A stretch of DNA of 64,000 bases from the NCBI GenBank assembly GCA_910575585.1, contig CAJTGF010000006.1, positions 62,001 through 126,000 of the forward strand, read 5' to 3'. Below, piece by piece: positions 51,592 to 60,400 of the stretch. The notes below the pieces were generated by a model. The model ran no database searches, had not been told where the DNA came from, and worked only from the letters and a program-made list of their open reading frames with translations. Numbering within the stretch: position 1 is the first letter of the stretch; every line of letters begins with the position of its first letter. This stretch comes from Clostridiaceae bacterium. Lineage in GTDB: Bacteria; Bacillota; Clostridia; Lachnospirales; Lachnospiraceae. The position numbers and the translations under genes are program-made.

Positions 51592-52575
51592 ATGGTTATG
51601 GAACGGCAGTATCAGCCTAAAGTGGATGTTTTGATACCGGTCTACCGGCCGGATAAGCGGTTTAGCCGGCTTTTGCAGATGCTGGAAAAGCAGACTTATA
51701 AGGTGGAACGGATCATTGTGATAAATACGGAGAAACGGTATTGGAACGAAGAGGGATACCGGGCGGTCAGAGGGCTGGAGGTCCATCACATCTCAAAGTC
51801 AGAGTTTGATCACGGGGCTGCCAGGAACCTGGCGGCAGGGTATTCCGGCGCGGACATCATGATCTTTATGACCGATGACGCGGTTCCCAGGGATAAATAC
51901 CTGGTGGAGCGTCTGGTGGATGCTCTTGGGGAGAAAGGGCCCCAGGGAGAGAGCGTTGCCATGGCCTATGCCAGACAGGTCCCGGATAAGGACTGCGGCG
52001 CCATTGAGCGGTATGCCAGAAACTTCAATTATCCACGCCAAAGCAGGGTAAAGACGCAAAAGGACCTGGGGGAGCTGGGGATCAAGACGTATTTTGCTTC
52101 CAATGTGTGCTGCGCTTACCGAAAGGAGATCTTTGAGGAGCAGGGCGGGTTCGTGGACCGGGCGATCTTTAATGAGGATATGGTCTACGCGGCAAAGGTC
52201 ATTGGAGCAGGGTACGGCGTTGCTTACGCAGCCAGGGCCAAGGTGGTCCATTCCCACAATATGACCTTTTCAGGGCAGTTTCGAAGGAACTTTGATCTGG
52301 CGGTTTCCCAGGCGCAGCACCCGGAAGTATTTGAGAACCTGCCGTCAGAGGGGGAGGGCATCCGCCTGGTGAAGAATACGGCGGCATGGCTTTTTCGGAC
52401 CGGGCGGTGGTGGCTGATCCCGGTTCTGATCGCAAGCAGCGGGTGCAAGTATATGGGATATCGGATGGGAAAGCGGTATGAAAGCCTGCCCAGATCCCTG
52501 GTCCTGCGGTGTACGATGAATAAAGAGTATTGGAACGGTTGGTGTGGGAAAAAGAAATGGAGGGGCCGGACATGA
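51592..52575 (+). CDS. Glycosyltransferase family 2 protein
   Basis: A 327-residue GT2 enzyme, RfbF/rhamnosyltransferase-like. VDVLIPVYRPDKRFSRLL starts the fold, then HISKSEFDHGAARNLAAGYSGADIMIFMTDDAVPRDKYL (about 62-102) with the DxD-like TDDA site, and FASNVCCAYRKEIFEEQGGF near 162. The FDHGAARN motif is typical of rhamnosyl- and related transferases. Start ATG at 51592 is five bases behind AAAGGAG; other in-frame starts lie within six bases. It overlaps the DUF2304 gene. Confidence 0.88.
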   Translation: MVMERQYQPKVDVLIPVYRPDKRFSRLLQMLEKQTYKVERIIVINTEKRYWNEEGYRAVRGLEVHHISKSEFDHGAARNLAAGYSGADIMIFMTDDAVPRDKYLVERLVDALGEKGPQGESVAMAYARQVPDKDCGAIERYARNFNYPRQSRVKTQKDLGELGIKTYFASNVCCAYRKEIFEEQGGFVDRAIFNEDMVYAAKVIGAGYGVAYAARAKVVHSHNMTFSGQFRRNFDLAVSQAQHPEVFENLPSEGEGIRLVKNTAAWLFRTGRWWLIPVLIASSGCKYMGYRMGKRYESLPRSLVLRCTMNKEYWNGWCGKKKWRGRT

Positions 52576-52919
52576 TGACAATAACCCTGCGGATAGCCCT
52601 GATCCTGGTGTCAGTGGGAACGTTTTTTCTCATGATGCGGAAGGTGCGGCAGTCCAAGGTGCAGATTGAGAGCGCTATCTTCTGGATCGTGCTGGCCATG
52701 GTGCTGGTGGTGTACAGTATTTTTCCGTCTGCGGCGGATTTTTGCGCCAGAGTGCTGGGAATCTATTCCACGGCCAATTTTTTGTTTTTGGTGGCTATCT
52801 TTCTGCTGATCGTCAAGGTGTTTGACATGACGATCCAAATTTCGCAGCTGGAGACCAGGATCAAGGAGCTGGTGCAGCAGATGGCCCTTGAGGAGAAGAA
52901 GCATGAGGAAGAAAAATAG
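52572..52919 (+). CDS. DUF2304 family membrane protein
   Basis: A 115-residue protein with three membrane segments (about 4-22, 35-55, 65-85) and a charged helical tail (ISQLETRIKELVQQMALEEKK). KVRQSKVQIESAIFWIVLAMVLVVYSIFP is the core of DUF2304, a family often found in polysaccharide loci next to DPM1-like transferases. Its function is unknown. Start overlaps the previous stop as ATGA, and its 3' end overlaps the following gene by 17 bases. Confidence 0.87.
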   Translation: MMTITLRIALILVSVGTFFLMMRKVRQSKVQIESAIFWIVLAMVLVVYSIFPSAADFCARVLGIYSTANFLFLVAIFLLIVKVFDMTIQISQLETRIKELVQQMALEEKKHEEEK

Positions 52920-54570
52920 GGCCTGGCTGTGGGGCAGCCTGACCGTGGCGGCTTTTGGGCTGTGGCATCTTCTGGATGTGAGGGCCGGGGCGGCAGAGAG
53001 CGGCGATGGGTGGCTGGTCTGGTGGTATCTGGCGCTTTTTGCGGTCACAGTGGTCTTTTTGGCGGCAATGGGGCGGATGTTCTGGGTGGACCCTGTCGGG
53101 TTGGGAGCGGGAAAAAGTCTGGAGACCGTATATCTGTTTGCTGGGACATTTCTGGGGATCTTGTATCTTTTGGTCCTGCCGCCTCTTTCGGCTCCGGACG
53201 AGATCAGTCATTTTATGGGAGCTTACCAGCTGTCCAGCCGCATGTTGGGCAAAGATGCCAATGCGGTCACAGGCCATGTGCTGGTACGTCCCCAAGATAT
53301 TTGGCTGGAGGATGCAGAGAACTGCTGGGAATACGAGGCCAGCGAGGACGGCTATCTGCAGCCCATAGCAGAGACAACGGCGGATTCCGCCTATCTGGGA
53401 GAGACTCTGACGGAAAAGACCTACAAGACCATAAGGCAGCAGTGGATCTTGGGGCAGCGGTATCCCTTGGTGGCCCGGGAGGACATGGGACAGTCTATGA
53501 TTCTGTCGCCTTACCCTCCGGTGGTAACCACGCCTGTGGCTTATATCCCCCAGGCATTTGGGATCTGCCTGGCAAGGCTTTTCCATTGGAATGCCGTCAT
53601 GCTGGCCTATATGGGGCGGCTGGGCAATCTTTTGTTTTTTGTGGCAATGACCTTCTTTGCCATGAGGCGTCTGCCTTTTGGAAAGGAGGTGCTTTTCGGG
53701 GTGGCGCTGCTGCCCATGACGCTGCATTTGTCGGCATCCTTTTCCTATGATGTGATGATCCTGGGGTGTATGTTTTATCTCACCGCCGTGTGCCTGGATC
53801 TGGCTTATGAAAAAGAGCGGGTCCGTGCTGCGGATGTGGCGGTGATCGCCGCGCTTATGGCTGCGGCAGGTCCCTGCAAGCTGATCTACGGTGTCCTTAT
53901 GGGGCTGTGCCTTTTGGTCCCTGTGGAAAAGTTTGGAGGCTGGAAGCCCTGGGCTTTGGCGGCGGCCTGTGTTTTTCTGGCGTGGGGGCTTTCCATGACG
54001 CTCATTAACGGGCAGACCATTGTTTCCTACGCCACAGAGACTGAAAACGTGGTGCCGTGGGCTCAGGAGGAGGGCTACAGCCTGACGCTTTTGCTCCACC
54101 GGCCTTTGCAGGCCGTGCGGATGTTTTACCAGACGTTTCTGTGGCAGGCCGAGTATTACCACATGACAATGATCGGCGCCTACCTGGGCAATCTGGATAC
54201 GGTGCTGGATGTGCCGTATTTTGTGGTGGCAGTGTTTACGGTGAGTCTGTTGTGCCTGGCCATGAAAAAGCCTGGTGAAAGGCAGGTTATGTCCGTGGGA
54301 AACCGGGTCTGGGCGGCGGCGCTGTGCGGTTTGTGCGGTCTTGCGGCCATGGCCTCCATGCTCATTGCCTGGACGCCTTTAAGCTCCCAGGTCATTAGCG
54401 GAGTCCAGGGAAGATATTTCCTTCCGTTTCTGCCTGTGCTGCTGATAGCTTTTAAAAATGACGCCATAGTTTTGACAAAGAATGGAAACCGTAGTATATT
54501 GTATCTGATGTGCTGCGCAAACGGCTATGTGGCGCTTCGGCTGTTTTCGGTGGTGAGCATGAGGCTGTAA
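52903..54570 (+). CDS. DUF2142 family membrane protein
   Basis: A 555-residue polytopic protein with about 11-13 membrane segments. The family hallmark LPPLSAPDEISHFMGAYQ near 89-106 is present; the Asp/Glu/His of this PDE-x-x-H motif sits on an outside loop as in GT-C enzymes. DUF2142 proteins may therefore be lipid-linked sugar-dependent glycosyltransferases for cell-surface polymers, but this is inference. Start ATG at 52903 lies behind GAGGAGAAG and overlaps DUF2304. Confidence 0.87.
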   Translation: MRKKNRAWLWGSLTVAAFGLWHLLDVRAGAAESGDGWLVWWYLALFAVTVVFLAAMGRMFWVDPVGLGAGKSLETVYLFAGTFLGILYLLVLPPLSAPDEISHFMGAYQLSSRMLGKDANAVTGHVLVRPQDIWLEDAENCWEYEASEDGYLQPIAETTADSAYLGETLTEKTYKTIRQQWILGQRYPLVAREDMGQSMILSPYPPVVTTPVAYIPQAFGICLARLFHWNAVMLAYMGRLGNLLFFVAMTFFAMRRLPFGKEVLFGVALLPMTLHLSASFSYDVMILGCMFYLTAVCLDLAYEKERVRAADVAVIAALMAAAGPCKLIYGVLMGLCLLVPVEKFGGWKPWALAAACVFLAWGLSMTLINGQTIVSYATETENVVPWAQEEGYSLTLLLHRPLQAVRMFYQTFLWQAEYYHMTMIGAYLGNLDTVLDVPYFVVAVFTVSLLCLAMKKPGERQVMSVGNRVWAAALCGLCGLAAMASMLIAWTPLSSQVISGVQGRYFLPFLPVLLIAFKNDAIVLTKNGNRSILYLMCCANGYVALRLFSVVSMRL

Positions 54571-54639
54571 GAGATGAGATAAGCGTCAACAGGCATCCGG
54601 GGCCGAAACGGCAGAATAAAAAAGTGAGGAGAGTAGACC

Positions 54640-55203
54640 ATGGGTAAGATAACCGTGACCCCCTGCGGCATCGAGGGACTTTATGTCATTGAACCGAAGG
54701 TGTTTAAGGATGAGAGAGGATATTTTGTAGAAACTTATAATCAAAATGATTTCCGGGAGGCCGGATTGGATATGATATTTGTACAGGACAACCAGTCCAT
54801 GTCCGTGAAAGGCGTTTTGAGGGGGCTCCATTTTCAGAAGCAGTATCCCCAGGGAAAGCTGGTGCGGGTGGTCCGGGGGGCTGTGTTTGACGTGGCGGTG
54901 GACTTGCGGGCGGATTCGAAAACTTACGGCCAATGGTTCGGTGTGGAGCTGACGGCAGAGAACAAGAAGCAGTTTTACATCTCCCAGGGGTTTGCCCACG
55001 GATTTTTGGTGCTGTCGGACGAGGCGGAGTTTGCCTACAAGTGTACGGATTTCTACCATCCGGGGGATGAGGGCGGGCTGGCCTGGAACGATCCTAAGAT
55101 CGGGATCCGGTGGCCCATTGAGGAGGGGATGAAGCTGATCATCTCCGAGAAAGACCAGAAGTGGGGCGGACTTGACCAGACGTTTCAATTCCGGCAGATG
55201 TAA
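54640..55203 (+). CDS. rfbC: dTDP-4-dehydrorhamnose 3,5-epimerase
   Basis: Third enzyme of dTDP-L-rhamnose synthesis. 187 residues of the RmlC cupin family: IEPKVFKDERGYFVETYNQNDF near 17-38, VQDNQSMSVKGVLRGLHFQKQYPQGKLVRVVRGAVFDVAVDLR near 48-90 (with the catalytic His in RGLHFQ), and GFAHGFLVLSDEAEFAYKCTDFYHP near 119-143. The presence of rfbC suggests that the polymer contains L-rhamnose; rfbA, rfbB and rfbD are not in this window. Confidence 0.95.
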   Translation: MGKITVTPCGIEGLYVIEPKVFKDERGYFVETYNQNDFREAGLDMIFVQDNQSMSVKGVLRGLHFQKQYPQGKLVRVVRGAVFDVAVDLRADSKTYGQWFGVELTAENKKQFYISQGFAHGFLVLSDEAEFAYKCTDFYHPGDEGGLAWNDPKIGIRWPIEEGMKLIISEKDQKWGGLDQTFQFRQM

Positions 55204-55215
55204 GGAAGGGATTGT

Positions 55216-56034
55216 ATGGAGTATATTATATCCCTGGGAAAGGATATCGTTAAAAAACGGAGGCTCATAGGGGACCTGGCAAAGGCTGATTTTCGGAAGC
55301 GGTTTGTAGGGTCCTACTTTGGCGTGGTGTGGATGTTTGTCCAGCCTATTGTCACGGTGCTCATCTATTATTTTGTCTTTGGAGTGGGGCTTCGCAGCGG
55401 CAGTCCGGTGGAGGGGGTTCCCTATGTGCTGTGGCTGGTGGCGGGTATCGTGCCGTGGTTTTATTTCAGCGAGGTGTTAAACGCAGGAACCAACTGTCTG
55501 CAGGAGTACAGTTATCTGGTGAAAAAGGTGGTATTCCGGGTGGAGATCCTGCCTATCATAAAAATACTGTCTTGTCTCATAGTTCACGGGATCTTTGTGA
55601 TCATCATGGTGGGGCTGCATCTGTGTTTTGGGTGGACGCCCAGGGCCGGATGGTTCCAGGTGGTCTACTATACCTTTGCCATGACCATGTTTGCCATGGG
55701 GATCGTTTATTTTACCAGCGCCATCCAGGTGTTTTTTAAGGATATGGCTCAGATTGTAGGTATTTGTCTGCAGTTTGGCATGTGGCTGATCCCCATTATG
55801 TGGCAGGAGGAGCAGTTTGCGGACAGGAGCTATTACCCGGTGATCCAGGCGGCAGTGAAGCTGAACCCTATGTATTATGTGATGTCCGGGTATCGGGGCA
55901 GCATGCTCTTAGGCAATGGGTTCTGGGAGAAACCCAGACTGACTCTGTATTTCTGGGCAGTGACCGTGTGCGTGTTTTTGGTGGGGCTGAAGGTGTTTAA
56001 GAGGCTGCGCCCCCATTTTTCGGATGTGCTGTAG
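55216..56034 (+). CDS. ABC-2 type polysaccharide export permease (Wzm/TagG-like)
   Basis: Membrane subunit of a polysaccharide ABC exporter, 272 residues with six membrane segments. ADFRKRFVGSYFGVVWMFVQPIVTVLIYYFVFG near 24-57 is the characteristic start of the Wzm/TagG family, and the KLNPMYYVMSGYRGSML segment near 216-232 its typical end. It works with the Wzt-like ATPase encoded 26 bases downstream to move a finished, lipid-linked polymer out. Confidence 0.93.
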   Translation: MEYIISLGKDIVKKRRLIGDLAKADFRKRFVGSYFGVVWMFVQPIVTVLIYYFVFGVGLRSGSPVEGVPYVLWLVAGIVPWFYFSEVLNAGTNCLQEYSYLVKKVVFRVEILPIIKILSCLIVHGIFVIIMVGLHLCFGWTPRAGWFQVVYYTFAMTMFAMGIVYFTSAIQVFFKDMAQIVGICLQFGMWLIPIMWQEEQFADRSYYPVIQAAVKLNPMYYVMSGYRGSMLLGNGFWEKPRLTLYFWAVTVCVFLVGLKVFKRLRPHFSDVL

Positions 56035-56060
56035 CTGTTGTTGTAAATGAGAGGAAGACC

Positions 56061-57374
56061 ATGGAAAACGCGATTACCGTAAAGGATGTTACAAAGATAT
56101 ATAAGATGTACGACAAGCCCATAGACCGGCTGAAAGAGTCTCTGCACCCGGGGCATAAGGAGTACCACAGGAAATTTTACGCCCTGGACCATCTGTCTTT
56201 TCAGGTGAAGAAAGGGGAGACGGTGGGCATCATCGGGACCAATGGGTCGGGCAAGTCTACGATCCTTAAGATCATTACCGGTGTGCTGTCTCCCACCACA
56301 GGGACTGTGGAAGTGGAGGGGAATATTTCGGCCCTCCTGGAGTTGGGAGCCGGATTTAATTCGGATTATACGGGGATTGAGAATATTTACATGAACGGCA
56401 CCATGATGGGGTTCTCGAAAAAGGAGATGGACGCAAAGCTGCAGGATATCCTGGATTTTGCGGATATCGGAGATTTCGTGCATCAGCCGGTGAAAACGTA
56501 TTCCAGCGGTATGTTTGTGCGGCTGGCTTTTGCCCTGGCTATTAATGTGGAGCCGGAGATCTTGATCGTGGATGAGGCGCTGTCTGTGGGGGATGTGTTT
56601 TTTCAGTCCAAGTGCTACAGGCGCATGGAGGAGATCCGCCAGAAGGGGACTACCATTCTTATGGTGACCCATGATATGGGCAGTATCATTAAATACTGCG
56701 ACAAGGTGGTTTTACTGAATAAGGGGAATTTTGTGGCCCAGGGGAAGCCGGGCCATATGGTGGATCTGTATAAAAAGATCCTGGCCAATCAGATGGACGC
56801 TTTGAAGGATGAGCTGGAGGAGATGAAGGACTTTTCCGGGGAGCCGGCAGTGGAGAAGCATCACAGGCGGGAACCTGCCAACGGTCTGATGAAAGAAAAG
56901 CTGACCATCAACGCAAGCCGGACGGAGTACGGGGACGGACGGGCAGAGATCTATGATCTGGGACTGCTGGATGAGAGAGGAAATGTAACGAATCTTCTGC
57001 TGAAAGGTGAGAATTTTACCATAAAGGAGAGGATTCGTTTTTATGCGGATATACAGGCTCCTATCTTTACGTATACCATTAAGGATAAGAAGGGAACGGA
57101 GCTTAGCGGGACCAATACCATGTTTGAGGGGACAGATATCCGGCCGGTGAAAGACGGGGATGAGTATGAGGTCTGTTTTACCCAGAAGATGACGCTGCAG
57201 GGCGGTGAGTATTTGCTGTCCATGAGCTGCACCGGGTTTGAGCTGGGGGAACATGTGGTTTATCACCGATTGTATGATGTGGCCAATATTACGGTTATTT
57301 CCAATAAGAATACGGTGGGAGTGTATGATATGGAGTCGGCAGTGGAGGCGAAGAAGATTGACAGGGAGAACTGA
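56061..57374 (+). CDS. Polysaccharide export ATPase with C-terminal carbohydrate-binding domain (Wzt-like)
   Basis: ATP-binding subunit of the Wzm exporter, 437 residues. Walker A GTNGSGKSTILK near 60-71, signature YSSGMFVRLAFALA near 149-162, Walker B LIVDEALSVGD near 171-181. Residues about 265-425 are a separate beta-rich domain (NASRTEYGDGRAEIYDLGLLD, then MTLQGGEYLLSMSCTGFELGEHVVYHRLYDV) of the Wzt C-terminal kind. In E. coli O9a and similar systems this domain recognises the modified end of the finished chain. That fits the methyltransferase/kinase-like gene that follows. Confidence 0.93.
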   Translation: MENAITVKDVTKIYKMYDKPIDRLKESLHPGHKEYHRKFYALDHLSFQVKKGETVGIIGTNGSGKSTILKIITGVLSPTTGTVEVEGNISALLELGAGFNSDYTGIENIYMNGTMMGFSKKEMDAKLQDILDFADIGDFVHQPVKTYSSGMFVRLAFALAINVEPEILIVDEALSVGDVFFQSKCYRRMEEIRQKGTTILMVTHDMGSIIKYCDKVVLLNKGNFVAQGKPGHMVDLYKKILANQMDALKDELEEMKDFSGEPAVEKHHRREPANGLMKEKLTINASRTEYGDGRAEIYDLGLLDERGNVTNLLLKGENFTIKERIRFYADIQAPIFTYTIKDKKGTELSGTNTMFEGTDIRPVKDGDEYEVCFTQKMTLQGGEYLLSMSCTGFELGEHVVYHRLYDVANITVISNKNTVGVYDMESAVEAKKIDREN

Positions 57375-57401
57375 TTGTTGCAGGCTTCCCATGGAGGAGA
57401 G

Positions 57402-60400
57402 ATGATCGAGAATAGCAGAGAGAGCAAGAATGAGAAAGATATCAGCGCCCAGCTGATACGAGTGCTGAAAACGTATGGGGGGGACAGGAAGCAGGCGTTA
57501 AAGGAACATGTAAGGCTTGATTATCTATATGCCCTTTCGGACCAGAGGGAGAATCTGGTGGAATGGTATCCCTTTGGGGCAAATGGGCGGATCCTGGAGG
57601 TAGGGTCCGGATATGGGGCTTTGACCGGGGTTTACAGCCGAAAGGCGTCCTATGTGGATGTGCTGGATGAGTCGCAGGACAATCTGGAGGTGAACCGTCT
57701 CCGTCATGTGGAGCTTGGCGGGCGGGAGAATATCCGTTATATAAAAGGGAATATCCGGGGGCTGGCCAGCGACGTTCTTAAGGATATGGACTTAGGCAAA
57801 GCGGAGACGCTTCAGTCCGCAAGGTATGATTATATTGTGTTTGCGGGGACGCTTGGGAAGAATGCCGGGGAGGAGATACGGGCTGCCAAGGCGTTGTTAA
57901 AGCCGGGAGGCCAACTGATCGTGGCGGCATGTAATCCTTTTGGGTTAAAGTATTGGGCCGGGACCGAGAAGGATCCTTACAGCTTTTCCAAGGAGGCCCT
58001 TATCCGGCTTCTGTCGGAGACCGGGGATGGCGGGGATATGGAGTTTTACTATCCTATGCCGGATTACCGGATCCCGGTGACCATTTTCTCGGACCAGTAT
58101 CTTCCGGGTAAAGGGGATCTGACGGATACGGTGACAGCCTATGATTACCCCGGATATCTAAGTCTTGATATTGGGGCGGCTTTTGACGCTGTGTGCCAGG
58201 ACGGACAGTTTGACCGGTATGCCAATGCGTATCTGGCTATTTGGAGACAGGCAGGGGCAGAGCGGGAGGCCGGGGACCATACGGACGGATGCCGGGCTGA
58301 GTATATCAAGTATAACCGCACTCGGAAAGAGGAGTTCCAGATCAAGACCGTGATTTTTGGGAAACCAAGAAGGGTGGAGAAGACGGCCTTAGTCAGGGCC
58401 GGGATGGAACACATCGCCTCTTTTGGGGAAAAGTGCAGAGAGCTGAACAGGCAACACAGGAATCTGAGATTTGCCCGGCCGGGGATAAAAGAAGGCCAGG
58501 CGGGTTTTCCGTATATTGAGGGAGAAACCCTGGCTCAGCGGCTGGGACAGGTCATAGGCGACGGAAAAGCTCCGGTGGATACGGTGGGGGAGGCCCTGGA
58601 AATGATTCTTGAGGTGGATGCGTCCTGTTACTGTCTGTTTGAGGTGACTTCGGAGTTTACGTCGGTTTTCGGGGAACTTCCGGACGGGGCCAGGGTGGGC
58701 AGCGACAGCCTGATGGTGTCCAACATTGATATGCTGTTTGAGAATATTCTTTTGGGGGATGAGAGATATTGCCTTGATTATGAGTGGGTATTTTTCTTCC
58801 CTGTTCCTGTGGAATATATCAAGTATCGGATCCTTTTTTATTTTTTCAGGCAGTACCGCAGTCTTTTGACAGCTTACAGGCAGGCGGAGGACTGGCTGAA
58901 AGAGTTTGGCATAGAGGAAGAGACCGCTAAGGTTTATGAGGCCATGGAGGGGAACTTCCAGGCTTACGTCCATGGGGAGAACCAGAAGATCTATCTGGAA
59001 AATTATTATGTGAGGACAAAGACGTTTCGGGAGCTGACCAGAGTGGACCAGGAGCTGGAGAGGACAAAGGAGAGGCTTGATCAGCTTCGGAGCCAGTCCA
59101 GGCTGCAGCTAAAGGAAAAGGACGCGAATATCCGCAAGATGACCGAGGTTCAGCGCCTGACCCAGAACCATGTGACCAATCTGGAGACCATGATCGGGGA
59201 TCTGCGCCATGAGATCGGGGAGATGGCAAAGACTCTTGATTACCTTAACCGCCATGAAGCCCTGCTCTTTAAGATACGGCGGAAGCTGGGGGAGAAGTTT
59301 AACGCCAGATTTCCAAAGGGAACCGTTAAGAGAAAAAAGCTGGCCCTTGTAAAGGAGTATGTGTTTCATCCGCTGCGCTCGTTTCGGCTGTACGGGTCGG
59401 AGGAAGGGAAGAACCTGCTGGAAGGGGATTTTGCCATCGGAAGTGAGTACCGGGAACATGGAAAGCTGTACTTTGTCCGGGAAGAGAATCCGGTGGTGTC
59501 CATCATCATTCCGGTGTATAATCAAATCCACTATACCTATGCCTGTCTGGTGTCCATCCTGGAGCATACAAAGGATGTGCCTTACGAGGTGATCATCGCG
59601 GATGATGTGTCCACGGACGCCACGGAGCGTCTGGAGCGGTACGCCCAGGGGCTGGTGATCCGCAGGAATAAGGAAAACCAGGGATTTTTGCGCAACTGCA
59701 ATCAGGGGGCAGAGGCTGCCAGAGGCAAGTATGTGATGTTTCTTAACAATGATACCCAGGTTACAGAAGGGTGGCTGAGTTCTCTGGTAAATCTGATCGA
59801 GTCGGATGATTCCATCGGCATGGTGGGATCTAAGCTGGTGTATCCGGACGGACGGCTTCAGGAGGCGGGAGGCATTATCTGGAGCGACGGTTCCGGGTGG
59901 AATTACGGGCGTCTGGATGACCCGGATAAGCCGGAGTACAATTATGTAAAAGATGTGGATTATATTTCCGGCGCGGCTATCTTGCTGTCTCGGGAGCTGT
60001 GGCAGCGGATCGGCGGATTTGACGAGCGGTTTGCTCCGGCTTACTGCGAGGATTCGGACCTGGCCTTCGCGGTGAGAGCCGCCGGGTACCGGGTAGTGTA
60101 TCAGCCTCTTTCGAAAGTGATCCATTTTGAGGGAATCTCCAATGGCACCGATGTTCAGGGCAGCGGGCTTAAGCGGTACCAGGCAGTGAACAGTGAGAAG
60201 CTGAAGGAAAAGTGGGCGGACGAATTTGCCGGACAGTGTGAGAATAACGGGAATCCGGACCCCTTTCGGGCCAGGGAGCGGAGTATGGGCAAGCCCATGA
60301 TTCTGGTGGTGGACCATTATGTGCCCACCTATGACCGGGACGCCGGTTCCAAGACTACGTTCCAGTATCTGAAAATGTTCTTGAAGAAGGGATATGTGGT

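Noticed and set aside
50770-51789. Antisense frame containing repeated Asp-Trp-Gln-Ile-Gly residues
   Set aside because: The peptide repeats come from the AGATTGGC array in the intergenic gap read in frame.
52861-54162. 433-codon frame antisense to the DUF2304/DUF2142 genes
   Set aside because: The protein is Pro/His/Gln-rich, as expected from reverse reading of GC-rich membrane genes, and the sense strand has well-placed start sites and family motifs.
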